The notes beneath the pieces are model-generated. The model was not told the origin of the DNA and ran no database searches. It saw only the letters and a program-made list of their open reading frames with translations. From assembly GCA_949840885.1 (NCBI GenBank), contig CATKYJ010000012.1, positions 1-64,000 on the forward strand: DNA of 64,000 nt, in the 5' to 3' direction. Source of the stretch: an uncultured Acetatifactor sp. (GTDB taxonomy: Bacteria > Bacillota > Clostridia > Lachnospirales > Lachnospiraceae). Every line of letters starts with the position of its first letter. The stretch's first letter is position 1. Position numbers and translations under genes: made by a program. This document shows, in pieces, positions 1-6,972 of the stretch.

Positions 1-1489
1 GTAAGGCGGTTCCGTTTCCCGGCGTAACTGCCTGTAGCCCATTCTGCCCTGCAGACTTCTCGGGCAAACCTTTATCAACCTGCTTTTCCGGGTCAGGCAT
101 CCTCTCTTTCGCCCCGACCTCGGAAAGTGGCAAATTCTCCTCCGGCACAATCAGCCTCTCCTGGGTTGCCAGAGCTTCCCGCCGAATCTTCTCAAGCATG
201 GCACCGTCCACTCTGACCACTGTCTTCGTGGCTTCCCTGTAAAAGGCTTCCGTCGCCTGGGTGACCACTGCCTCCGGAGAGATTCCGTCCTTTTGCAGCT
301 CCGCAGCCATCACGGGGCTGAGACTGCCTATATTGGCGGAAAGTTTGTGGCTGTACTTGGTCAGCCGCCGCAGAACCGACTCCATCTGCTTCATGGTATA
401 CCCGATCAGCTGCTTCCCGGTTTCCGTGGTGATCGTGGTGCTGAATGTCCAGTGATTGTCGCTGCACAGATAGATTTCCTTTTCCGAGAGGACTACCCGC
501 CTGTCCGGCTGGCGCAGTGCAGGATAGAACAGTGCTCCCTGAAAGGGCGTCCAAAGGGACATATTTCTTGTGGGATGAAAAATATACTCCTCCAGATCCA
601 CATGGCTTCCCGCAAAAACCTGACCGAGCCTGTCCATGGTGAACCGAAAGCAGTCCTTTATCAAATCTTCTCTATCCGCTGTATAAAAGCGGGATTTACG
701 AATGTCGTATTTGGAAATTGCGCAATACAGATCAAAATCATCTTGCGAGTCCGATAACTTCGGATAGTATGCACCCAGATTGTTCCGTTGGACAAAATCG
801 TGAAAAGACCAGGGAAGCTCATAATAGATATGGTAATCTTTCAGCCATTTGGGCACATATTTGTCCATGGCTTCATCATAGACCCGGTAAGCATCCCAAA
901 AAAGCATCAGTTTTTCCATTCCCTCTTCGGGACTCTCCACGCCGATGTTGTTCAGCAGTTCATAGAGATACAGAAATGCGTAAGACAGAGAGGTCTGGAG
1001 GATCTCTCCCTGACGCACCTTTGTCCGCCAGGTGAAGTAGGTGCGCAGCTGCCCATACCCCATCATCTGATAAGTGGGAAAATAGGCCGAATAGGGCAGC
1101 TTCCTTTCACAGTTGTCCTCGAAATCTTTCATGAACATACCCTGTCTGTACAGGAGCCTTGCGTTCTCCTGCTGAATCCGTTTATCGTAGAATTTTGAAT
1201 TGCTGAAAGTCAGACAGCGGCTCTCTCTTGCGATATCCCGCATCTGATTAAATCTCTCCCGCACGGGATCCGCCTCTCTGGGCGGGGACTGGATTTTAGC
1301 GGACTTTAATACAAACTTTCCCACCCCCGGCATAGGGCAGGAATCGTATTCGATTTCATAATAGGGAGTCTCCTCCGTCTGCTTTTGCGCCACATTACTT
1401 TCTTCCATGGACGGTTCCTCCTGCACTGTCTGCTCCTGAATCTGCTCGAACAGCCGAAACGCTTCGTACTCCTTATCGTATTTGCCCAT
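1..1489 (-). CDS. TerB_N-domain protein, C-terminus outside the window
   Basis: The frame is open from the ATG at 1489 to the window edge (about 496 codons, no stop), so the C-terminus is missing. Residues about 130-260 match the TerB N-terminal domain seen in large Firmicutes proteins: a YFPTYQMMGYGQLRTYFTWR segment followed by SYAFLYLYELLNNIG. These domains usually precede a TerB domain and are linked to tellurite or stress-response proteins; the exact function is unknown. The N-terminus is Glu/Gln-rich and contains EEPSMEES, a possible degenerate copy of the 18-bp MEEEHS repeat described elsewhere here. The start is preceded by a weak purine-rich site (GGGGGAAG). The gene is divergent from the MerR regulator at 1637. 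I am sure of the reading frame, fairly sure of the domain, and do not know the biochemical role. Confidence 0.75.
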   Translation of the reverse strand, partial: MGKYDKEYEAFRLFEQIQEQTVQEEPSMEESNVAQKQTEETPYYEIEYDSCPMPGVGKFVLKSAKIQSPPREADPVRERFNQMRDIARESRCLTFSNSKFYDKRIQQENARLLYRQGMFMKDFEDNCERKLPYSAYFPTYQMMGYGQLRTYFTWRTKVRQGEILQTSLSYAFLYLYELLNNIGVESPEEGMEKLMLFWDAYRVYDEAMDKYVPKWLKDYHIYYELPWSFHDFVQRNNLGAYYPKLSDSQDDFDLYCAISKYDIRKSRFYTADREDLIKDCFRFTMDRLGQVFAGSHVDLEEYIFHPTRNMSLWTPFQGALFYPALRQPDRRVVLSEKEIYLCSDNHWTFSTTITTETGKQLIGYTMKQMESVLRRLTKYSHKLSANIGSLSPVMAAELQKDGISPEAVVTQATEAFYREATKTVVRVDGAMLEKIRREALATQERLIVPEENLPLSEVGAKERMPDPEKQVDKGLPEKSAGQNGLQAVTPGNGTAL

Positions 1490-1581
1490 CGCTTCCCCCA
1501 ACAATAGCCAGAACAATTACTGTTTCCAAACATTTGTTCCATTGTATCAAATATAGCCTGGTTCGTCAATCAAAAAAATCC

Positions 1582-1612
1582 TTGACTCTGACCTTGCGTC
1601 ATAGCTTATAAT
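1582..1612 (+). promoter_or_regulatory. MerR-type promoter/operator with 19-bp spacer
   Basis: The -35 TTGACT (1582-1587) and -10 TATAAT (1607-1612) are separated by 19 bp, the overlong spacer typical of promoters activated by MerR-family DNA distortion. The dyad TGAC-CTTGC-GTCA (1589-1601) lies within the spacer. It drives the MerR/TipAS gene at 1637, so autoregulation is likely. Confidence 0.75.
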
Positions 1613-1636
1613 GAATTTTACACGGAGGGAGAAAAG

Positions 1637-2362
1637 ATGCGGACAGTAAACGAAATCAGTAAAATCACAGGAGTAAGCGTGCGCACGCTTCATTACTATG
1701 ATGCCATCGATCTGCTGAAACCCAGCAAAATAACCGAAGCAGGCTACCGCTTGTATGACGATACAGCCTTAAGCCGTTTACAGAGTATCCTGCTGTTCCG
1801 CGAGCTGCAGTTTCCGTTAAAAGAGATCAAAACCATTCTGGACAGCCCTGCATATGACCCGGCAGAGGCGTTGAACCAGCAGATTCATTTGCTGGAACTG
1901 CAGAAAAAGCATATCGAGAATATGATTTCTCTCGCCCGTGAAATACAATTGAAAGGAGTAGATCATATGAGCTTTGAGGCATTTCAGAAAGATGATATGG
2001 AGCAATACGCGGCAGAAGTCAAAGAAAGATGGGGCGCCAGTGCAGCTTATGCGGAATATACCCAAAAGGCCGGCCAGAAAAGCGACCGGGAAAAACAGGA
2101 GGCGAACGAGCGGTTGCTGGCTATGTTCTCGGAGTTGGGAGAACTGAAGTCCCTGCCCCCTGAAGACAGAACCGTCCAGGAAAAAATCGCTTCCCTACAG
2201 CAGCACATTACGGAGAATTACTATACCTGTACCAATGAGATTCTGAAAGGACTGGGACAGATGTACATTTGCGATGAGCGCATGAGGCGCAATATCGACC
2301 AGGCCGGAGGAAAAGGCACGGCGGAATTCGCGGCAAAAGCCATTTCCGTATACTGCACTTGA
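1637..2362 (+). CDS. MerR-family regulator with TipAS-type ligand domain
   Basis: This 241-residue protein has an N-terminal MerR winged-helix region (residues 1-70, beginning TVNEISKITGVSVRTLHYYD), a dimerisation helix (about 75-110) and a C-terminal TipAS-type antibiotic-recognition domain (about 115-241). The end, with DERMRRNID followed by GTAEFAAKAISVYC, is typical of TipAL/Mta-like regulators, which bind drugs or peptides and activate promoters with long spacers. A strong Shine-Dalgarno site (GGAGGGA, 1624-1630) sets the start. The 19-bp spacer of its own promoter suggests autoactivation. No transporter lies directly downstream, so its targets may include itself and genes elsewhere. The ligand is unknown. 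Confidence 0.9.
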   Translation: MRTVNEISKITGVSVRTLHYYDAIDLLKPSKITEAGYRLYDDTALSRLQSILLFRELQFPLKEIKTILDSPAYDPAEALNQQIHLLELQKKHIENMISLAREIQLKGVDHMSFEAFQKDDMEQYAAEVKERWGASAAYAEYTQKAGQKSDREKQEANERLLAMFSELGELKSLPPEDRTVQEKIASLQQHITENYYTCTNEILKGLGQMYICDERMRRNIDQAGGKGTAEFAAKAISVYCT

Positions 2363-2375
2363 TTTACTGACAGCT

Positions 2376-2407
2376 AACCGCCTGAAGAGCAATCTCTTCA
2401 GGCGGTT
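2376..2407. terminator. Strong hairpin between convergent merR-like gene and cotJC
   Basis: A perfect 14-bp stem, AACCGCCTGAAGAG / CTCTTCAGGCGGTT, with a CAAT loop starts 13 bp after the regulator stop. There is no clear T-run on either side, so it may end transcription inefficiently or act from both directions. From 2408 to 2520 I see nothing else. Confidence 0.6.
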
Positions 2408-2520
2408 ACAATGTCAGTGCGGATATTTCACTCATTCCCTCTGTCGCAGGCAAGCTCGGCACAAATATCAGTGTTTTGCTTGGCCGGGAAGACGTCTCTC
2501 TCTCACTAAGAATATTACTT

Positions 2521-3159
2521 TCACTTGTCGCAGCCGCAGTCCGGCTTGTCATCACAGCTCTCGCATTTGTCAAAAGCAGGGTTAAACGCGTAGAAGTTTC
2601 TGCTGTCAAGCCTATCCTGTACCATGCGCAGCGCTTCGCCAAATCTCTGGAAATGAACCACCTCCCGCATACGCAGGAACTTGATGGGTTCGCAGACATC
2701 AGGGTCTTTTACCAGCCGCAGAATGTTGTCGTAGGTGGCGCGGGCCTTTTGCTCTGCCGCCATATCCTCCATCAGGTCAGTTATCGGGTCGCCCTTTACC
2801 TGAAATTCACAGGCATTAAATGGTACTCCGCCCGCCGCCTGAGGCCATACGCCGACGGTATGATCCACATAGTAATTCGCAAAGCCGCTCTTCTCAATCT
2901 CCTCCATGGAAAGATTTCTTGTCAATTGATGAACGATAGAGGCAACCATCTCCAGGTGCGCCAGCTCTTCCGTGCCGATATCCGTCAGCACCCCGGCCAC
3001 CTCTCTGTAGGGTATAGAATAGCGCTGGGACAGGTAACGCATACTGGCGCCCATTTCTCCGTCCGGTCCGCCGTACTGCGAGATAATCGCCTGTGCCAGC
3101 TTCGCGTTGGGTTCCTTGATATTCACAGGGAATTGCAATCTCTTCTCATAACTCCACAT
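2521..3159 (-). CDS. cotJC: Spore coat protein CotJC, manganese-catalase family
   Basis: The 212-residue protein is a ferritin-like dimanganese catalase of the CotJC type, found in the coat of Bacillus and Clostridia spores. Likely metal ligands are visible as Glu35 (PDGEMGAS), Glu65 and His68 (TEELAHLEM), Glu136 (AAEQKA) and His169 (REVVHFQRF), matching the order of ligands in manganese catalases. The family usually ends near residue 190. This copy has an extra Cys-rich tail with four cysteines (C199, C202, C208, C210) that could cross-link in the coat or bind metal (inference). Its ATG directly follows the cotJB stop (TAAATG), indicating translational coupling in a cotJABC operon. It probably removes peroxide or has a structural coat role. 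Confidence 0.93.
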   Translation of the reverse strand: MWSYEKRLQFPVNIKEPNAKLAQAIISQYGGPDGEMGASMRYLSQRYSIPYREVAGVLTDIGTEELAHLEMVASIVHQLTRNLSMEEIEKSGFANYYVDHTVGVWPQAAGGVPFNACEFQVKGDPITDLMEDMAAEQKARATYDNILRLVKDPDVCEPIKFLRMREVVHFQRFGEALRMVQDRLDSRNFYAFNPAFDKCESCDDKPDCGCDK

Positions 3160-3414
3160 TTACGCACACGCTCCTTCCCAGGGCAGGGGCGCTGCCCCCC
3201 ATCTCCATTCTTTGCCGCTCTCGGCATATCTGGTGTTCAGCGGATAATATTTCTGGGAGAATTCTTTCTCCATCTGGAGTTTGATCCGGTTGTAATGGTT
3301 GAAGTATTCCATGGCTTTACAGTCATGGGGATGAGTGTCCAGGTACAGAACCAGTTCTGTCAGGACGAAATCCGCGATTCCAATGTCTCTCAAAAGCTGC
3401 TCTCTGTCTCCCAT
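3160..3414 (-). CDS. cotJB: Spore coat protein CotJB
   Basis: This small (84-residue) protein matches the CotJB family, with the pattern IGIADFVLTELVLYLDTHP followed by EYFNHYNRIK. The middle gene of the cotJ operon, it is required in Bacillus for assembling CotJA and CotJC into the coat. I chose the ATG at 3414 because it overlaps the cotJA stop as TAATG and has AGGAAGGAG about 9 bases upstream. An ATG three codons earlier touches that site directly and is less likely. Confidence 0.88.
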   Translation of the reverse strand: MGDREQLLRDIGIADFVLTELVLYLDTHPHDCKAMEYFNHYNRIKLQMEKEFSQKYYPLNTRYAESGKEWRWGAAPLPWEGACA

Positions 3415-3581
3415 TATACGCATCTCCTTCCTGTGAAAGGTTTATCCAGTTCCGGGAAAACCGTTCCTGCACAATACCCTTTCTCCAAGTCATCATACAG
3501 CCTCTCGAATTTCTGCCAGGGCACATAGGCCATTGCAATCGGGAAGTCTTCAAAATTATCGTCTCTCCAATGTTCGTGCAT
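3414..3581 (-). CDS. cotJA: Spore coat associated protein CotJA
   Basis: The 55-residue protein has the CotJA hallmark AMAYVPWQ, then a Leu/Asp-rich helix and FPELDKPFTG. It is the first gene of the cotJABC operon; the stop overlaps the cotJB start. The ATG at 3581 has AAAGGA five bases upstream, whereas the next in-frame start is a TTG inside that site. Two cysteines near the C-terminus could take part in coat cross-links. The family role is spore coat assembly, probably in the mother cell. Confidence 0.88.
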   Translation of the reverse strand: MHEHWRDDNFEDFPIAMAYVPWQKFERLYDDLEKGYCAGTVFPELDKPFTGRRCV

Positions 3582-3617
3582 TTTGAGTCCTTTCAAAGCT
3601 TTATGTTTGCTTGCTAT

Positions 3618-3644
3618 TATGATATGAAAAAGATAAAAAACTGT
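3618..3644 (-). promoter_or_regulatory. Candidate mother-cell sigma (SigK/SigE-like) promoter of cotJABC
   Basis: Reading the minus strand, AC (3643-3644) is followed 16 bases later by CATATCATA (3618-3626), which fits the sigma-K pattern AC-16/17-CATAnnnTA. A start site about 7 bases downstream would leave a leader of about 30 bases before cotJA. In Bacillus subtilis cotJ is controlled by sigma-E, whose -10 is similar, so the sigma factor is uncertain. Confidence 0.4.
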
Positions 3645-3690
3645 GAGAAAGAAAGTATGAATAACGGAATGAGACGTTTCTGCCCCATAG

Positions 3691-3727
3691 AAAAAGCCGC
3701 CATGCGCAGAATTTCCGCTTTGGCGGC
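3691..3727 (-). terminator. Rho-independent terminator of degV
   Basis: Downstream of degV on the minus strand, GCCGCCA and TGGCGGC form a 7-bp GC-rich stem followed by TTTTT. Confidence 0.8.
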
Positions 3728-3755
3728 AATCCCTGCATGGCGACTTTCGACAGCT

Positions 3756-4634
3756 CTACCTGGACTCTCCCATAAAAAACAGCGCGATGGTTCCCGGCCC
3801 GGAATGGGCGCCGATGGTAGGGCCGATGTGATTGATAAGGAAGTTCTGGAATCCGAACCTTTCCCGAATCAGATCCCTGACATATTCCGCATCCTCCAGG
3901 GCGTCCCCATGACTGATAAATACATAGTCATCCCTGTTCTCCTCTACCCAGGAACCCATTTTCTCACCCATGTAGTCCACCAGGGCGCTTAAAGATTTTT
4001 TGCGCCCTCTGACCTTGCCGATGAGAATCAGATGCCCCTCATCGTCCACATGAAGCTTGGGCTTGATGGAAATCATGGTTCCCAATACTGCCGCGGTTTT
4101 GCTGACGCGCCCGCCCCGGTAGAGGTGGAACAGATCGTCTACCGTAAATACATGTGTGAAATTCAGTACATGATCCGTCAGCCAATTTGCGGTCTCCTCC
4201 ATGGATTTTCCTGCATCCCGCATTCTGACGGCCTTATGTACGAACAGGCCCTCTCCCAAGGATGCCCCCAGACTGTCCACCACTATTATTTTTACGTCGG
4301 GATGCTCTTCCATCAGTTCCTGCGCTGCCATGCGGATATTGTTGCAGGTGCCGCTTAAGCCGGAGGAAAAAGCCAGATACAGGATTTCCCTCTCCGGGCA
4401 GTCCCGGATATACGCCTCCAGCTGCTCTTTGGCCTCGGCAGGATTGATCTGGGAAGTGGTGGGCATCTTGCCCTCCTCCCGCATGAAAGCATAGAACCGC
4501 TTCCAGTCCAGCTGCCTCTCCCTGCCATAGGTAATCCCGTCTAGTATATAGCTAATAGGCAGGCAGCCTACATTGTGCTCCTTCAAATAAGCTTCCGGCA
4601 GATCTGTAGTACTGTCAGTAATGATTTTGAACAT
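3756..4634 (-). CDS. degV: DegV-family fatty-acid-binding protein
   Basis: This 292-residue protein is a DegV/FakB-family member. The N-terminus FKIITDSTTDLPEAYL, then TTSQ (59-62) and the SSGLSGT loop (90-96) are family signatures; these residues contact the carboxylate of a bound fatty acid in known structures. Related FakB proteins present fatty acids to the kinase FakA for phospholipid synthesis. No fakA gene is nearby, so the partner is unproven. The ATG at 4634 was chosen because it fits the family N-terminus and lies about 30 bases downstream of a good promoter; the longer frame would start inside that promoter. It is a single-gene unit with its own terminator. Confidence 0.9.
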   Translation of the reverse strand: MFKIITDSTTDLPEAYLKEHNVGCLPISYILDGITYGRERQLDWKRFYAFMREEGKMPTTSQINPAEAKEQLEAYIRDCPEREILYLAFSSGLSGTCNNIRMAAQELMEEHPDVKIIVVDSLGASLGEGLFVHKAVRMRDAGKSMEETANWLTDHVLNFTHVFTVDDLFHLYRGGRVSKTAAVLGTMISIKPKLHVDDEGHLILIGKVRGRKKSLSALVDYMGEKMGSWVEENRDDYVFISHGDALEDAEYVRDLIRERFGFQNFLINHIGPTIGAHSGPGTIALFFMGESR

Positions 4635-4669
4635 ACGATACCCTTGCCTTTCTTTTATCAATTTGTTTG

Positions 4670-4698
4670 ACTTTACCACAAAATACGACATATGTCAA
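4670..4698 (-). promoter_or_regulatory. Sigma-A promoter of degV
   Basis: On the minus strand a perfect -35 TTGACA (4693-4698), a 17-bp spacer and -10 TAAAGT (4670-4675) sit just upstream of the degV start. Confidence 0.75.
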
Positions 4699-4761
4699 AT
4701 TTACCTGCCGTCAGGCAATTTTGTTTCGAAGCAGACTCGAAACGGAGACCTGAAACGGGAA

Positions 4762-4785
4762 GAACCGCCCTTACTGGGGCGGTTC
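4762..4785 (-). terminator. Hairpin overlapping the flotillin stop codon
   Basis: GAACCGCCC and GGGCGGTTC (9-bp perfect stem, 6-base loop) include the last codons and stop of the flotillin gene. There is no T-run, so termination is likely but not certain. Confidence 0.5.
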
Positions 4786-6282
4786 CTCCGATTTCGTTCC
4801 ATTGGCCAGTGCGGCCTTTCCTGCCAGAAAACCGGACAAAACCGCTTGGAGATCCACTCCCGTGGATTCTTTCAGTCCGTCCGTCACCTGTACTACGGTA
4901 CCCATGATATCTTTCATGAGCTTTGTGGAATTACCGTCGCCGTACATGGTGATCTTATCAACGCTTGTAAGGGGCTCCGCAGCGTTTTTGACTACTTCGG
5001 GCAATGCCTTAAAGTACATTTCCAATACGGCGGCCTCTCCCATTTTCGCCATGGCTTCCGCCTTTTTCTCAATACCCTCCGCTTCCGCCACGGCCTTTGC
5101 ACGGATTGCCTCCGCTTCCGCTAGGCCCCTGGTGCGGATACCGTCAGCTTCCTGCTCCATAGTATAGCGCTTTGCCTCGGCCTGGGCTTTCATGGCCTCC
5201 GCTTCTTTCTCGGTCTCGAACTTTTTGGCCTCTGCTTCCCGCTGGCGCTCATACAGGCTTGCGTCCGCCTGCTGCTGTTTCGCAAATCTGTCCGCCTCAG
5301 CTTTTTTCTTAACCTGTGCGTCCAGAGCCTGTTCCATGACCTCCGCTTCTCGCTGTTTTAACTGGATTTCTTTCTCCTGTTTTGCAATGTTGGCGTTGGC
5401 TGTGGTGATCTCAACGGTTTTCCGCTGTTCCTCCTCCTGGATGCGGTATGCCGCGTCGGCCTCTGCCTGTTTGATATCGGCCTCCCGCTTCAGCTCGGCT
5501 TTGCGTATAGCCAGGTCGTTTTGCTTCTTGGCAATCTCCGTGGCGGCATTTACCTCTGCCTCATTGGATTCCCGCTTGGCATTGGCCTGAGCCTTGGCAA
5601 TTTCTTTCTCGCTCTCTGCCCGGGAAATGGCTGCGTTCTTCTGAATCTTGACGATATTGTCCACACCCAGATTCTCGATGACACCGTTCCCGTCCACAAA
5701 ATTCTGGACGTTGAAACTGATAATATCCAATCCCATGGCCGCCAGATCCGGCTCTGCGTTTTCCTTTACCAAAGTGGCGAATTTCTGTCTGTCGGAAACC
5801 ATCTCCTCCAGAGCCATTTTCCCTACGATTTCACGGACATTGCCCTCCAGCACTTCTCTGGCCACGCGTCCGATGTACTCCGCATTCTTGTTCAGGAAGT
5901 TCTGAGCCGCCAGCTTCAGGCGTTCTTCGTTGTCACTGATTTTGACGTTTACAGTGGCGTCTACATTGATATTTATGTAGTCTGCTGTGGGAACGGCATT
6001 GGAGGTCTTCACATCAATGGGAATCAGCTGGAGGTTCAGCTCATCCTTTCTCTCCAAAAAAGGAATCTTGATGCCAGCTTTTCCGATGAGTACCTTGGGA
6101 TTCTTTCGAAGGCCCGAAATAATCATCGCCGTGTCCGGGGGCGCTTTCACATACCCCGTCAGAAAGATCAAAAACAACAATACCACAACTACACTCAGGA
6201 TCACCGCAAAAACGGGAACTCCTACGATTCCCATGCCGGAAACGACACCGGGAACCATCATGTCCAATACAGCTTTTACCAT
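4771..6282 (-). CDS. Flotillin-like SPFH-domain membrane scaffold
   Basis: The 503-residue protein has one N-terminal membrane segment (about residues 20-43), an SPFH/band-7 domain (about 45-210, including KAGIKIPFLERKDELNLQLIP) and a long Ala/Glu-rich coiled coil (about 230-420, many EAEA and KKAEA repeats). This is the flotillin architecture (FloT/YuaG type), which organises membrane microdomains and affects membrane fluidity, secretion and signalling. The ATG at 6282 has AAAGGAGA 8 bases upstream; a longer frame adds 40 residues without a site. No NfeD-type partner, often found next to floT, is adjacent. The gene appears to be single, with its own promoter. Confidence 0.92.
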   Translation of the reverse strand: MVKAVLDMMVPGVVSGMGIVGVPVFAVILSVVVVLLFLIFLTGYVKAPPDTAMIISGLRKNPKVLIGKAGIKIPFLERKDELNLQLIPIDVKTSNAVPTADYININVDATVNVKISDNEERLKLAAQNFLNKNAEYIGRVAREVLEGNVREIVGKMALEEMVSDRQKFATLVKENAEPDLAAMGLDIISFNVQNFVDGNGVIENLGVDNIVKIQKNAAISRAESEKEIAKAQANAKRESNEAEVNAATEIAKKQNDLAIRKAELKREADIKQAEADAAYRIQEEEQRKTVEITTANANIAKQEKEIQLKQREAEVMEQALDAQVKKKAEADRFAKQQQADASLYERQREAEAKKFETEKEAEAMKAQAEAKRYTMEQEADGIRTRGLAEAEAIRAKAVAEAEGIEKKAEAMAKMGEAAVLEMYFKALPEVVKNAAEPLTSVDKITMYGDGNSTKLMKDIMGTVVQVTDGLKESTGVDLQAVLSGFLAGKAALANGTKSEEPPQ

Positions 6283-6301
6283 ACCTATCTCTCCTTTCCG
6301 T

Positions 6302-6330
6302 ATACTATATCCCTCAGAGTTGCTTTTCAA
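6302..6330 (-). promoter_or_regulatory. Sigma-A promoter of the flotillin gene
   Basis: On the minus strand TTGAAA (6325-6330), 17 bp and TAGTAT (6302-6307) lie just before the AAAGGAGA ribosome-binding site. Confidence 0.6.
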
Positions 6331-6411
6331 CCCTGTTTTTATTATATAACGGGAGTCTTCCAGCCGCAAGCCGCAATCGCATACAATATGCTTTCCTACC
6401 AATGCGGAAAT

Positions 6412-6855
6412 TGCACGTTAAGCTCTCTGCAATCTGCTTTTCACTGGGACAGGCTGGATGAGCTTCCAGGCGGCCTGGATACTTATCTGGGCAAAGACCT
6501 GGACGAGAAAGGTGTAGACATGTCCGGCGGAGAGAAGCAGAAAATCGCCCTGGCCAGGGCCTTGTACAAGGATGCGGCTTTCATTGTACTGGATGAGCCC
6601 ACGGCTGCATTGGATCCCATTGCAGAGGCCGAAATCTACAGTAGGTTCAACGAAATCATAGAGGATAAGACAGCCATCTACATCAGCCACCGCCTGTCTT
6701 CCTGCAAATTCTGTGACGATATTATTGTCTTCTGCAAAGGCAGTGTCATTCAGCATGGGAGCCATGATGCCCTTATGGCGGATGCGGCAGGAAAGTATCA
6801 TGAGCTGTGGCATGCCCAGGCCCAGTACTATGACGATGCCAGGCCCGGGTCCTAG
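6412..6855 (+). pseudogene. 3' remnant of an ABC exporter (half of the ATPase domain)
   Basis: About 148 codons encode only the C-terminal half of an ABC ATPase: the signature MSGGEKQKIALARALYKDA, Walker B FIVLDEPTAALDP, the switch histidine in YISHRLSSC, and a C-terminal region ending YHELWHAQAQYYDD. The transmembrane domain and Walker A are absent, as are a start codon with a ribosome-binding site and a promoter. Homology begins about 6412, directly against the flotillin upstream region. It is a 5'-truncated relic of a roughly 590-residue transporter, in good reading frame to its TAG stop, which suggests a recent loss. Confidence 0.85.
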
Positions 6856-6877
6856 TGTAAAACTGGCGTAAAATCAG

Positions 6878-6905
6878 ATTTGGAGCCGACAATTTGGAGC
6901 CGACA
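6878..6905. repeat. Exact 14-bp tandem duplication
   Basis: ATTTGGAGCCGACA occurs twice without a gap (6878-6891 and 6892-6905), just after the ABC remnant, and may mark a rearrangement point. Confidence 0.8.
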
Positions 6906-6953
6906 AAAAGCCCTGTCCGTGTGGCATACAGCCTGAAAGCCAGGGCTTATTTT
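6905..6953. terminator. Bidirectional terminator
   Basis: AAGCCCTG (6908-6915) pairs with CAGGGCTT (6941-6948). A-rich sequence on the left and ATTTT on the right give a T-run in both directions. It separates the ABC remnant (plus) from the spoVAF-like gene (minus). Confidence 0.7.
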
Positions 6954-6972
6954 CACACAGCGGCATTTTGTC

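Noticed and set aside
1306..1569. 87-codon frame overlapping the start of the TerB_N gene
   Set aside because: It is out of frame with the clear domain-bearing gene and has an Arg/Ser-rich nonsense composition.
2350..2385. TATACTGCACTTGATTTACTG at the end of the MerR gene as another MITE-like end
   Set aside because: Only about ten bases match, they encode the expected C-terminus of the regulator, and no opposite end follows.
4190..4215. GKSMEET in DegV and similar SMEE stretches as repeat copies
   Set aside because: These residues belong to the normal protein sequence of the families (also SMEEIE in CotJC) and do not extend to the 18-bp unit.
5521..6390. Long open frame on the plus strand antisense to the flotillin gene and leading into the ABC remnant
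   Set aside because: It is open by chance through the Ala/Glu-rich coiled-coil codons. Only the part from about 6412 shows homology.
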